Shown here piece after piece: positions 13,281 through 26,532 of a stretch of DNA of 64,000 nucleotides. The notes under the pieces are model-generated. The model saw only the letters and a program-made list of their open reading frames with translations. It had not been told where the DNA came from and ran no database searches. Each line of letters opens with the position of its first letter. The first letter of the stretch is position 1. The position numbers and the translations under genes are program-made. The stretch lies in the NCBI RefSeq assembly GCF_041260155.1, contig NC_091935.1, positions 4,359,001 through 4,423,000 on the forward strand, read 5' to 3'. This DNA is from Ptychodera flava. Taxonomy: Eukaryota; Hemichordata; Enteropneusta; Ptychoderidae.

Positions 13281-14637
13281 GTTTCTTGTTCCTCGGATTT
13301 GTAATTATTTTTGTAGCTCGAATTTGGAAGAAGTATTAAACTATCCAGAAGACAAGGTGCTCCACAAGATACTAAGAAAATAATAAATGTAGAAACAAAT
13401 AGTACCGGTATACAAATACAATAACGTTAACATTGTCAATTTCTAATATTTGGGAATAATTGCGTGAGCTGTAGTGTTATTTGCTGTATTTAAATATTCA
13501 TGACATGTCCCACCATTTGTCTAGAGACCGTGGACAAAACATGCACATGACAAACGAAGTTCATTACATTTGCCCTTAAACATCCTACCCCGCAATCTTA
13601 ACGATAGTTTGGAAAGTGTAAAAATGCAACGACCAAATTATGATTTGAATTTCCTTAAACGCGCATGGTAAGGTGATTAAATACGATGTTTGAAGTTTAA
13701 AATGCCGACAGATTTTTTAAGTACAAACAATAAAAACCCCGAGTGATTTAGAATCACACATGTACACAGCTTCCATAGCATAATCATTGCATTAATATAC
13801 ATGTAGTAAGTGCGACTGCGCGCACGATGATAGAAACAAAGGTAAGTCCCTTCCAATTATACGCAGTGGGTTTCGTTTGCTATGCGTGCATTTGATTATC
13901 CACGACACATTATAGCTGGACATGGAAAGAAATGTGGTGATTTGCGTCACCGTGTTCGCAAGTGTTACAAGTACACAGTCAGTAATTTAGATAATTGTTG
14001 GTTACTGGTGATTTATTCTTGCCACGCCAAGGGAACGTCTAAAAGATTAGCTTTTCAAAACATTCATCTTAACGTTCCTTCTTGGAAATACGATAAAAAT
14101 TGTATAAAAGAGATTGGAATTCACTGAATTGCATCACTTTTACGTATGTACATCTCGCCCTCGGCATGAATCATAACTTAACTTGTCAAATTCATCATAT
14201 ACCGCACGAATTGTAACGAATTATAGTTTCTGTCTTAAATCTTTGACTTATTTCTTGGTGAAAATTTTATACATCAATTTGTCAAGGGTATGAAATATTC
14301 AGATTTCACAACGGTAGAAATGAAATTGAGACACCAATGTCTGAAAACAGCACGTTTAATGTTACTGTCAAAGGTGAACCATTAAAGATTAAGATTCTTG
14401 TCTTCACAGTACATTCTTAAATTTTCTTTTGGCGAAGCATTTGCAACTGTTTGTCGATTCTGACAATTTTATCATGTTGGAAGAAACATTTACCACAACC
14501 CCTCATATATTTAAATAGCAATTCGGAATACAGCAATCGCTTGAAACCTCAAAATGTTTTAACGTGTCATTTGTAATCCTTCGAGATTGTACAAAATTCA
14601 CTGAAATATTGTCTAATCATATGTAGGTAAAAGTACA
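13281..14637. other. No gene seen
   Basis: An 81-codon ORF at 13882-14127 has no recognisable motif. No repeat identified. Confidence 0.4.
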
Positions 14638-16008
14638 CATACCCCATTTTCCAAGGTGTGCGTCAGGGAAGTGTTCTCTCCACTTCTTTATTCCTACTTT
14701 ATGTAAATGACCTTTTCAAAGAACTGGAAAACAGAAATGTGGGTTGTTTCATTGGCTCCTCGTTTGTAGGCTCGCCCTCCTTAGCGGATGATATTTCAAT
14801 TTTAGCGCCAACTCGCGCTACTTGCCAGAAATTACTTGATATAGTTTGTGCTTATTGTTCAAATTGGAGACTGTCAAAGAGTAAACTTTTAGTTTTCGGG
14901 GAAACAAAGCGAGAACGCCACCACCAACGCAATCTTTTGTTACATAATTCTCCTGTAACAGAAGTTGACTCTATCACCATTGTTGGCATGCAAATTACCA
15001 ATACACTGTCTTCGATAGATCGCACATTATCTGCCTGCAAAAAAGCCAGGAGATTGATAAATTCACTTCGCAGTGTGGGTATTGGACCGCATGGTCTAAA
15101 TCCAATTCTTAGCTGTGAAGTCTGGAAACGTGTGTGCCTTCCAGCTGCTTTCCATGGATGTGAGCTTTGGTCTCTCACAAAAACTGAGCTAGTTATGCTT
15201 GAGAAAAGTCAGCGTTATGCTGCTAAAATCATACAGGGTTTCCCCATCAGAACTGCCACTGACTTCGCTTTAAGTGCTTTAGGTCTAATTTCAATTGAAG
15301 CCTATATTGACAAATGTAAACTGTTATTTTTTGGAAATCTTTGCAACTGTAATATTTTTTCAACAAGAAAATGTATTTTTTACATCGTCTTTTTGAATTC
15401 AAACTGTCTTCTACAGAGAAATCTTTAGGATTTATTGCTGATACTGTTAAGATCATTTCAAAATACGATCTGACATGCTTTCTTGATGAATTTTGCGCTA
15501 CTGGCTATTTCCCGCCAAAACCTATTTGGAAAACAATTGTGAATGACGCCATCCATGAGAATGAAATAATTGCTGGAGACAAAGATTGGAAAGTAGAGAT
15601 GATATGCTGGTTTACTCTCGATTGCACACAAAGTTAGCTCCATTTCACTTGTACACATATTTACGCAATTTTCCTGAACGCCGTGAAGTTGTTTACAGTA
15701 TTATGAAACTTCTCACTTTTCCTAGAAATGAAGTCTGTTTTAAGTGTCAAAATACAGTTGATGATGTTTTGACTCATCTGTTAACTTCCTGTTGTCATAC
15801 AACAATAGCAAGAGACTCTTTTTGGAACTGTCTTTTCGACAAAATGAGCATTACTGTTTCTGCAGCACTTTTCAACTTAAATGACCTTGACTTCATTGGA
15901 AATATTTTAGGAGATAGCATTTACATGATCGACTACCAGAAGTCTGGTGAACAAGCAACTCTTCAAGAAATTGTGCTGGACTTTGTGCAAATGTGCCTTG
16001 AGAACTGA
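14638..16008 (+). pseudogene. LINE ORF2 fragment: reverse transcriptase 3' half plus C-terminal region
   Basis: RT core motifs in order: QGSVLST (domain 4), ADDI in place of YADD/FADD (domain 5, about 14785), then a thumb region up to about 15300. A frameshift near 15360-15370 and another near 15590-15625 split the C-terminal part over three frames. The last part carries a zinc-knuckle-like CFKC...HLLTSCCH arrangement (about 15740-15800). It lacks the endonuclease and the RT start and cannot be functional. Confidence 0.8.
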
Positions 16009-16158
16009 ACTTAGTACCGTGTATTGCTTTCTGTCAGAAGCTTACTTATATAATTTAGTGTTTTTTGAGTAACTTTTTTCCTTACTACCTTTGTAATTTA
16101 ATGTGTTGATGTAACTCTTCTCATGTTTTGAGGAGGAATAAAGAAACAACAACAACAA

Positions 16159-18099
<1,941 letters not shown>

Positions 18100-18193
18100 G
18101 GAGTACCAGTACAGTTAACGCAGAAATGGTGGCTATTCTGAATATCAAATATCCGTTTCCATAGTACCAAAATTTGCATGATGACCCTAGATT
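18100..18193 (+). repeat. MITE family A, copy 5, left fragment
   Basis: Family blocks AAATGGTGGCTATTCTGAAT, ATCAAATATC and TTTGCATGATGACCCTAGAT lead straight into the target-site duplication of the LINE. The matching right fragment resumes at 23160. Together they give back a near-normal MITE once the LINE and one duplication are removed. Confidence 0.65.
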
Positions 18194-18209
18194 TTTATCC
18201 TTGCTATTA
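18194..18209. repeat. Target-site duplication of the twin-primed LINE, 3' side
   Basis: TTTATCCTTGCTATTA is identical to 23144-23159. It bounds the 3' end of the LINE (minus-strand reading). Confidence 0.85.
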
Positions 18210-18317
18210 TATATGGTATTTATTCAGTAATGTAGGCCACCGGCCTTTTTTACAAAACGTGAAAAATACATACAAGTGAATGCATATGTGGGGCTTATAC
18301 ATAGTTACAAAATCTCA

Positions 18318-19899
18318 TTAAGCAGACAACTTTTGGAGTGAGGTCTCCCTCAATCTAAAACTAAAAAATAAATACTTCGACAGATTTACTAGGGTGTGAG
18401 GATTATGGGAGTTAATTAATCTTTTAAAGTTTAGTTGTGTAGGGGTTTTATAGTAACGTTCAGGTATAAATTGTTTGCGTAAATTACAGTACAAGGGGCA
18501 TATTAGACAAAAATGCAATTCAGTTTCAACATGGTTCAATACACATAGCATACATAGTCTATTTGCCCTAGGTAACTTTTGGATTCGTCCACTTTCAATA
18601 TTCAAACTGTGATTGGATATTCGAAATTTACACAGTGCTCTCCTAAATACATCCACAGTGACATAGTTGAGATATTTTTCAACAATTAAATCACTTTAAA
18701 CAAGCGATAAGTGTCTAGTTTTGAATAAGTTTCCAGGTTCGTTCTCCATTGTTGAACGCCTATATCAAGTGTTCTCTGTTTGAATTCAGACAAGAAGATA
18801 GACACATCGCTTACTGTCTGCATGTTCCAAATTATACGAAACTGTATGAAAATAAGAGATCTTTGACTTTTTTGGCCCAGCAATTAAATCCTTTCTCTGC
18901 CATCTCAAACTGGTAGTCATAGCATTGCTTAATGTATCTATTTTTTATACCTACAACAATTTTAACCAGTATTTGATAATGTGACGAATCCTGTAAGTTT
19001 TTAAGCAATGCCTAACCATTTCACCTGAGACAGCAGAGTTTTATGTGATATAGTTTAGATGGAGTACATATACAAAAAAATCCCTGGCCCTGTTTTATAT
19101 ATTTACCATCGTGAAATCACCAAATTTTGTAGCCATACATCAATATTTGGAGGTTTTGTGGTCAAATATTCTTAAAGCTATTTTAATATCTAAAGTTTTA
19201 TATTTGCTTAAATATTTCTTAACATTGTGAGTGGGCTTTTTACCTTGTCTGGCAAGGTTTTCTTGTTCCATTGACCAGATCCCAGTAGAAGACAACGTTA
19301 AGCCAAGGTAATTAAAGTAAGGAACTGTTTCAACTCTGACTCTCTCCAAATTCCATTTTTCGTAGTTTTTTAGTCTCCCCCCTCTTCTGAAAACAACAAT
19401 TTTTGTTTTGGTAGCATTAATTTTTAACTTCCACTGTTTACAGTACAAAGAAAGTTTATCAAGTTGTCTCTGTAAACCAATTACAGTACTACTCGTGAGT
19501 GATAGATCGTCGGCAAAAGAAAGATACAATAATTTTAACATACCTACGTAAACACCATCATATAAGCCACTTTTAAGTGTTTCCCCAATGTCATCGATGA
19601 AAAGTTGAATAAAAGAGGAGAGAGAACTGAACCCTGTTGTACACCATAAGTACAGTTAAAGAATTCAGTGATGCCATGAGGTGTTCTTACACATGACTTG
19701 ACATTTGTATACATAGACTTTAAAACTTTTAACATTTTTCCCTTCATTCCCAACTTTAACAATTTATAAAACATGGAATTGTGATCTATTCTATCGAAGG
19801 CTTTTTCAAAGTCCACGAATGCACAATACAAACGAGATTTATGTTTTGACAGATATTTCCATATTGCTGTATCTAATACAAAATATTTTCAATCGTACT
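18318..19899 (-). pseudogene. LINE ORF2, 3' half: reverse transcriptase core and C-terminal Cys/His region
   Basis: From 19899 downward the minus strand encodes the RT: STIEN (one base short of frame), YCAFVDFEKAFDRI (catalytic Asp motif), GVQQGSVLSPLLFNF, FADDL (catalytic Asp pair), and the thumb with KINATKTK. Frame changes occur near 19890, near 19550 and again beyond 19140. At 18656-18318 a C-terminal region with LCMLC...HFCLICPLY (zinc-binding-like) follows RRALCKFRIS. The parts clearly belong to one decayed ORF2 continuing the plus-strand piece that ends at 23143. Confidence 0.8.
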
Positions 19900-20036
19900 A
19901 AAATGGGCGCCATATTGGAATCGGTGAGGTAACAGGTCAATATTACTGCTCCTGGCTTTTCACCGAATTTGCTTGTTTGCAACGATACACTGACTCATTC
20001 CACGTCTGTAAAGAATTGTAACACCAAGAAGAAGCG

Positions 20037-21203
20037 ATGGGCATTGGTCTGGAAATGTGGAGAAATCATATAGGTGTGTTTTCACATCCTAAATCTTGGC
20101 GGTGCGTTAGTAAAGGCACCTGCTACAAGACAAACAGCACCAAATGGCCATTTGTTCTGGACCTCGTCTATAGAACGACGTTTACCATGCTCGTCATTAA
20201 CTTGACCTTCCTGATGGGTTTTGTACTATCAAAAGCCGAGTCCTTTCCACCAATGAACTCAGCGGTTTACAACCTTTCGACTTCGTTCACTAACAGTGCC
20301 AACTTCGTTGAATTTGACCGACGTTCGGAAACAATGGAGTACAAAGAAACTCAAGGTAATACACCAGTGTTCATTCCACTTTTGTTAGTAATCTCTGGCG
20401 ATGTTGAGCTCAATCCTGGCCCTCCAAAACCACGCCCGACTAAATTAACCGACTACATGGGACAACGGGAACTTAGGTCCAATTCAAATGTAAGCGAACC
20501 GTCTGGTGACTCGGATGATGTCAATTTGTCCGACATTATTCGTGAAATACGTGAATTAAAAACGGACCTGAAAAGTCAAATTGATACATCTATCAAAGAC
20601 GTGTACATGAAAGTTGGTGAACTAAAAGATGAAGTCACAAGCCTACGAAATGAACTTCACCAAAGTCAAGAAGAAACTACGAGACTAGCGGAAGAAAATA
20701 AACATCTGAAAGACGGCATGGGGACATTATTACGTGAACTTGATAATATTAAGGGTCGGATGAAACGTGATAATCTTTTATTCTATGGCATCGACCAAGC
20801 CAGAAATGAAACCTGGGAAGAGTCTGAAAACAAAGTCAAATCGCTTATATCTGAAAAACTTGACCTGGATGGAAACAACATCGAGTTTGATAGAGTTCAC
20901 AGGCTAACAAATGCCAAGTCACACCCACAACCAATTGTCGCTAAATTCTCGCGTTATAAGCAAAAAGAACAGGTGCTACAGCGTGCAAGAGATGCTTTGA
21001 AGAATACTCCGTACAAAGTCGGCGAAGACTTTTCACCAACCGTGCGCGAAAAACGACGGAAACTTGGCCCGTATATGAAGAAAGCTCGTGAGGAAGGAAA
21101 ACGTGCTTTCATTAACTATGACAAGCTCAAAATTGATGGTACGGTGTACATTTTTGATGACGCGTTAAACGACATCCGAGCCGTCAATGACAGTAACAGA
21201 TAG
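20037..21203 (+). CDS. LINE ORF1 protein with N-terminal hydrophobic segment and 2A-like peptide
   Basis: An intact 388-codon ORF. Residues 1-128 form an N-terminal module with a hydrophobic stretch (about 48-64), ending in the 2A-like motif GDVELNPGP (121-129), where ribosomes of many eukaryotes skip the Gly-Pro bond. Residues about 145-250 are charged and heptad-like (coiled coil for trimerisation, as in L1-type ORF1). About 250-340 (LLFYGID..., FDRVHRL, PQPIVAKF) look like the RRM, and 340-388 the C-terminal RNA-binding domain (transposase-22 type). Its expected role is RNA chaperone in the retrotransposition particle; 2A skipping would release the N-terminal module. The start has a good context (G at -3, G at +4). 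A TAG separates it from ORF2 in the same frame. Confidence 0.85.
   Translation: MGIGLEMWRNHIGVFSHPKSWRCVSKGTCYKTNSTKWPFVLDLVYRTTFTMLVINLTFLMGFVLSKAESFPPMNSAVYNLSTSFTNSANFVEFDRRSETMEYKETQGNTPVFIPLLLVISGDVELNPGPPKPRPTKLTDYMGQRELRSNSNVSEPSGDSDDVNLSDIIREIRELKTDLKSQIDTSIKDVYMKVGELKDEVTSLRNELHQSQEETTRLAEENKHLKDGMGTLLRELDNIKGRMKRDNLLFYGIDQARNETWEESENKVKSLISEKLDLDGNNIEFDRVHRLTNAKSHPQPIVAKFSRYKQKEQVLQRARDALKNTPYKVGEDFSPTVREKRRKLGPYMKKAREEGKRAFINYDKLKIDGTVYIFDDALNDIRAVNDSNR
20397..20423 (+). other. 2A-like ribosome-skipping motif
   Basis: Codes for GDVELNPGP, matching the D(V/I)ExNPGP consensus. The preceding residues are hydrophobic (FIPLLLVIS), as in active 2A sequences. 2A-like sequences in ORF1 of APE-type LINEs of sea urchin and other invertebrates are established; activity of this one is inferred. 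Confidence 0.85.
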
Positions 21204-23143
21204 GGTCTAGGCCGAAGCCAAAGAGACACTCTCGACAGCGACTTTCCCTTAAACTATGGGGCAGAACATAGCATAAATGAACCTTTAACTCGTTTTATTT
21301 GTTGGAACATAAATGGACTCGTGTCTAAACTTTCCGATGTGGATTTTCTTTCTTATGTAAATCAATTTGACGTTATTTGTTTGACTGAAACGTGGGCTCG
21401 TAGTACTGCTGATTTTGATCTGACGAATTATTATGCAGTAAATTTGGCAAGGAAAAAGCGTATGCAATTTGGGAGATACTCAGGTGGTATCTCTCTATTT
21501 GTAAAGCATTCCATTTGTGAAAGCGTAAAACAACTGGCAAGTAGAACAGATGATCTCTTGTGGGCGAAAATATGTTTTAAAGGTGACTGTATAATTAATT
21601 CATTGTTAATTTGTGTTGCATATTTGTCTCCCGAAGGATCTTCAAATTATTCAAGCAAAGAAACGTTTCAGGTGCTAGAAGATGAACTAGCCAATTATTC
21701 TGCAATGTATAATCTTCCTGTAATCATCTGCGGCGACTTCAACGCCCGTACTAGCTCTCTTTCCGATGCTATACACAATGATAAATATTTGCCTGGTGCA
21801 AATAACGATCTCGATTACGACTTGCCATCACGCAAGTCATGTGATACTATTGTCAATGAATATGGTAAATGTTTATTAGAGCTTTGTAAGAGTACTAACT
21901 TCAAAATAATGAACGGCAGATATTTTAAAGACCACGGAAGTGGCAACTTTACTTGTATTACAAGAAATGGTGGGAGTGTTGTTGATTATCTCTTGTTGCA
22001 CGCAAGTGACATATACCTTTTAAAAGATATCTCTGTTGATACGAGAGTCGAATCTGACCACCAACCACTTGTTTTTGAACTAGATTTGCTTTGCCAGCCT
22101 GATAGTTGTGTTCAAAAGACTGTAACTCCATATAATAATTTGGTTTGCTATAAATGGAACAACGATTTTCTTGATAATGTAAATAGTTTTTGGAATAATG
22201 TATCTGTCCATGTCACTGTAACAAAGATCCATCAGCTTATTACTCAGGGTAATATTGATGAGGCTGTTTCACTTCTGAATGATGCAATTTATCAATCCAT
22301 AGTGTCTATGAAAATCTGTAAACCGAAGAAAGTAAGGTTAAGAAAAAATGATTGGTGGGATAAAGAGTGCAATGATCTTAAATCTAAAGTGAAACAGGCA
22401 CTGAAGATCCATAAGTCTGTTTTTACAGCTACATCGTATGATGAATTTAAAGTTATTCAAAAACATTACCGTAATGTTATTAAGTTGAAGAAACAAAATC
22501 ATGACATCCAGAAGCAAAGAATGTTTGAGGAAGCTGCTGAAGACCAAAACTCAAAACGTTTTTGGTCCATGATGAAAACTTACACTCCAGGACCATCCGA
22601 GTCCATAACTTCAGAGGATTGGTTTATTTATTTTTCTTCTTTGTTTAACACACCTGGTAATGTAGATGAAGGTTATGAAGAGTTTTACTACCAAGTCAAT
22701 GATTTTGTTAACGAGTCATTTTCGTTACAAGACTCTATGAGTGATATTCCAATAGAGGGTGTTGATGTAGATACTAGCATTTAGACAGCGAGATAACATC
22801 CAGTGAAATTGATTTGGCAATGGAGAAACTTAAACTTGGGAAAACAGCCGGGGTTGACGGAATACCTGTAGAATTTTTTAAGTACAGTGGTAAAGATTTT
22901 CGAAAGATTCTGTTATATATCTTAATGGGATTCTAAACCGTGGTTGTTTTCCTTTGGAATGGGTGAAAGGAATGATAGTTCCTTTGTTTAAGAAAGGGAA
23001 CCGAGATTTAGTTGGTAACTATAGGGGTATTACCCTGCTTCCAATCATCAGTAAAATTTTTTGTAACATCATGTATACCCGTATATCGTCATATGTTGAA
23101 ATTCACTGTCCTATTACGGAAGCACAGGCTGGTTTTAAAAGCA
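21204..23143 (+). pseudogene. LINE ORF2, 5' half: APE-type endonuclease and RT N-terminal part
   Basis: Reading directly from the ORF1 stop in the same frame gives the endonuclease: FICWNINGL, LTETWA (catalytic Glu), GDFNARTSS (Asp/Asn), and SDHQPLVFEL (catalytic Asp-His). A linker domain follows with KNDWWDKECNDLKS. At about 22780 and 22920 two frameshifts interrupt it. The frame then continues with LGKTAGVDGIP, KGNRDLVGNYRGITLLP and EAQAGF, where the element stops at the target-site duplication. No ATG occurs between the TAG and the endonuclease core. The rest of RT is on the minus strand at 18318-19899. Confidence 0.85.
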
Positions 23144-23159
23144 TTTATCCTTGCTATTA
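23144..23159. repeat. Target-site duplication of the twin-primed LINE, 5' side
   Basis: TTTATCCTTGCTATTA, identical to 18194-18209; after it the host MITE resumes. Confidence 0.85.
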
Positions 23160-23239
23160 AGAGAGGAAAGTTTAAAGTTTCCATGAAGAAAGTTTGAGAA
23201 AAAGTTACATTCTTTGAATTGTGAGGCGCAATTCTACCT
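23160..23239 (+). repeat. MITE family A, copy 5, right fragment
   Basis: Continues the fragment ending at 18193: AGTTTCCATGAAGAAAGTTT, GAGAAAAAGTT and the terminal GTGAGGCGCAATTCTACCT. Confidence 0.65.
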
Positions 23240-24851
23240 GAAGCTAGGTCTTCAGAGAATCAATGCGTATGACAGAACCACAGAATATATACGGTTTTCC
23301 AAAAACCAATGCCACATTATACAGGCACTGTGCGAGAGTATCACTGACGCAGCTTAGTAGGCCACATACTATGTACACTTTAGTCATGACTCTTTCCGAG
23401 ACAAAGAGACAATCTATTCATCGATTGAATGCCAGGCTGTGGTTTGTCACAGTAGATTTTAAAACTAACATTTAAAGCGATGACTTTGCCACTGGCCACA
23501 TCAAATTAGAACTATTGGTGAATTCGTTACTTTGCCTAGACTGCCGAGGGCTGACCATTCTGTCGCGTGTGTTCGTGACCGGTAGAAAGAGCTTCATTAC
23601 ATACCTCAAATTAAATTTCTTGACATCAAAAAGCGATGTCCCTCGTTTTTTATATAAAAGCTGTGAACATGATAGCTATAGCTATACTCAGTTTTGAAAT
23701 AATGGTATTTAAACAATTATCCCTGAAGCTCAACAAAATAATTGTACATAAGCCTATTCTTTGATCATGTACTTGTACTTGAATTTCTTACCGTTATTTA
23801 AAGTATGATGCGACTTTATTCTCATTCCGCAAAGCAAAATCGACACGTGATTATTTCATGTTTTCGATAAAAAAGGACTAGCGATATATAGAATGGAAAT
23901 GGCGGGGCTTGTATTGACTTTGACAAGCGATGGCCTCTGGTAACGGTGTTTCTGACTTCCATGCAAAACTGACGATAACTTAAATAAATTGAATACGGGT
24001 AAAATTTAAGTAAAATCACGTAAAGAAAATACGTTTTAGATTCAGAAAATCAGATTATCTTACTGATGAGTACACATGCTCTGTCCATAGAGGTTGTCCT
24101 AAACAGACGTTCAGTCTCTTCCTGTGGACAGAGAGGCCATTGTATAATTGTATGATAACCACATATTGTTTACATTTTGGCATTTTATATGTAAATACGT
24201 ATATTGGTACAACGTCAGTAAGGCATCTTTAAGGGAAGCCATACTTCAGTCTGGTTATTATACATTTTCTCGGTTCATGTAGCAGAGCTGTATTGTTAAT
24301 CAGGGCTTTTCAGTTACTGAACTGAGAGCATTTGCAAATACTGCAAACTAATGCTATGATTCTGTTTCTGACAATGCTAAATCTTGAATCAAACTGAAAT
24401 CATCTCTAGTCAATAAAACACAAGAGAGTTCAGCTACCACAGTTTAATGGTTTTAGTTTCCTTTTATTAAAATAGTACACAAAAACTGTAAACCCCGGAG
24501 TCAAATCGGTGGAAATGGAAATGAAACTATTAAATGTTCTGTTATTGGTATTTCATAATTAGTCTTTAGGGAACATAGAATTATGTTTGATTTCAATCAT
24601 TTCGTTATGGTAAATTATTTGACGCACTATGACGTATTTAACTGTCAATCTGGAACTCCTAGTCGAATGAATTCAGGCTACATTTGTGCCAGGCATGCTG
24701 ATAAACTGAATAGCAGAATTAAGCACGTTTATAGGGAGTAGACGTGAAGTCTTTAGTGTCTGCGACACAAGAAAAAAAGAGAAAATTTACTAAAAGAAGC
24801 AGATGTAGGCATTTACATGGACATATACAGAGATGTCGCTTTGGTCGTTAA
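23240..24851. other. No gene seen
   Basis: Short ORFs without motifs. A small hairpin (CTCTGTCCATAGAGG against CCTGTGGACAGAG) lies around 24078-24132. Confidence 0.4.
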
Positions 24852-25518
24852 GGTAGCTAGATACCGTATAGACACTTTCAGAGTTTTATTTGTTTCTTAG
24901 TTCTAAAAGTCCAAAACCCCAATAACGTATATATTTTCTAAAAGCCCTGATATTGGGAAACCGACTGTGTACAGTACAAGTCATTATTTGCATAATAGTC
25001 ACGTGACAAGCGTTTTCAAAAAATTGTTTTTTCTCTCTTTAGAGAACAAGCTGCACGATTTTCGGTTGAAATTTATGCATTGACAAGCTTTAGCACTACC
25101 CTTCAAATCCGTCTCTGCGATTTTTTGCGAGTCTCCATTGAAATTATATGGCGCAACAATTACAATTCCTTGAAAAGCACCTTAGTCTAACACCTTTAAT
25201 AGTGTATAACAAAAAAGAAAGGCATAGAAAGGAAATCCCAGACACAAATTTGAGGGATATTACCAAAGCTTGTCAATACACACATTTTCCCCGGAAATCG
25301 TAAGCTTACAGCGTGTTCGCTAAAGGGGGAAAACAAATTTTGGAAGGTTAAGCAAAACGCTTGTCACGTGACTATTATGCAAATAATGACTGTGTACTGT
25401 GCACAATCGGATTTCCCAATATCAGGGCTTTCAGACAATGTATTCTTTATCGGGGTTTGGGACTTCTATAAGTGAGAAAAAAAATATAATCTGAAAGTGT
25501 CTATAAGGTATCTAGAAT
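24852..25518. repeat. Large foldback element (~667 bp, arms ~330 bp)
   Basis: The region is an imperfect palindrome centred near 25185. Matching inverted blocks include CTAGATACC.TATAGACACTTT at the tips, CAATATCAGGGCTTT, TCATTATTTGCATAATAGTC with CACGTGAC (25000 and 25363), and TTGACAAGCTTT near the centre. TTAA precedes the left tip. Non-coding; a MITE-type element or foldback transposon. Confidence 0.8.
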
Positions 25519-26437
25519 CTGAAGCTTAGGCAGTTAAATCACATGCAGGTTCTACTTTTTCTTTCAGAATGGAAATTTTCCAGGAAAGCCAACGATGTTA
25601 AGAAGTTCACGGTCGCTAGCTATAGTTATTTCCAATGAATCTGCTATTGCTTCCGTCCAAAACACTTCATAGTGACAGGCAATCTTATGGAAATTTCTCA
25701 AACCTTGCGGAATTTAATTTGAGAGAAATGATGGTATTTTTTTTTAACTGGGAAAGTGTCCTAGTACAGGAAATATGTATTTTGCATGTCTACAACCATT
25801 TGATAACCCCCGGGAGTATCTAGTTATTTGTCTGTATGGATACATTAGGCTTAAGACATTTTTTATGGTGCCATATTGTCTCATTATTTTGCCTTGCAAG
25901 TGTGAGTACTTTGACTCAGAAGACAGTTATGGCGCTGCAACCTGTAGAGAAATAACCAACATTTTTCAAAGTAATTCACATTCGGTAGACAGCTATGCTT
26001 TGACAGCATATTTCAAGAAATAAGAATTTAGACTTGGTTTAGGTCTGTAAAATAAAGTCATTTTAGCAAGTTATAACGCATTTATGTTACTTTTTTTGGG
26101 AAATGCTTTGATTGAGAAGACACTAAGTTGAACAGAGAATGGCATCTGCGCCTGCGTGAGATGAACGACAGTAGTGCGTTTGGGCATACGTAGCGCTAAC
26201 ACGACCGGCAATAAGTTTTCCAGGCGATAACTCTACTGCATCGCAATGAGAAAAAAACCCACAAAAACAGTCACAACTATCCTGCATCGCTTGCACAAAT
26301 TCATTTTTATCACAGACTCTTACGAAGTACAGGTAGAAATGGTCGCTTCCACCATAACGACTGCAGAGGGCGCTAAATAGCTCTACAGACAGCAATGTGG
26401 TTGGTGGAATGCAAATTGGCTTGCATAATTATCATGA
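25519..26437. other. No gene seen
   Basis: Short ORFs only. The segment just before GPCR gene 2 contains an octamer-like ATGCAAAT at 26409-26416. Confidence 0.4.
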
Positions 26438-26445
26438 TATAAAAC
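26438..26445 (+). promoter_or_regulatory. Candidate TATA box of GPCR gene 2
   Basis: TATAAAAC lies 88 nt before the ATG at 26533. Gene 1 has a similar box 42 nt before its ATG. Inferred from position. Confidence 0.4.
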
Positions 26446-26532
26446 TTCAGACGTAGATGAGAAAATATAAGATCAGCCACTGTTACTCTACGTCGTTTGT
26501 CATTCCATCTTTCGAACTTCGTCAGTGGAACC

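Larger units (their letters stand above)
18210..23143 (-). mobile_element. Nearly full-length LINE with inverted 5' segment (twin-primed insertion)
   Basis: The 3' third (18210-19899) reads on the minus strand and the 5' two thirds (about 19900-23143) on the plus strand. The plus segment carries a 5' UTR, ORF1, the endonuclease and the start of RT up to AQAGF. The minus segment resumes the RT at STIEN..., only a few codons later. Thus almost nothing of the element is missing, just reoriented. Identical 16-bp duplications (18194 and 23144) flank the whole unit, so it is one insertion event. A 3' AATAAA lies just before the duplication (minus strand). Total about 4.9 kb. The clade is probably L2/CR1-like, judged from the APE endonuclease, RT motifs and C-terminal Cys/His region. 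Confidence 0.85.

Noticed and set aside
13088..13339. Met-Tyr-Val-Cys repeat ORFs
   Set aside because: Frames of the TATG/TA/TG microsatellite. The same applies to 44122-45276 on both strands.
26497..26532. Upstream extension of GPCR gene 2
   Set aside because: It would need a TTG start; the ATG at 26533 gives a normal N terminus with two sequons.
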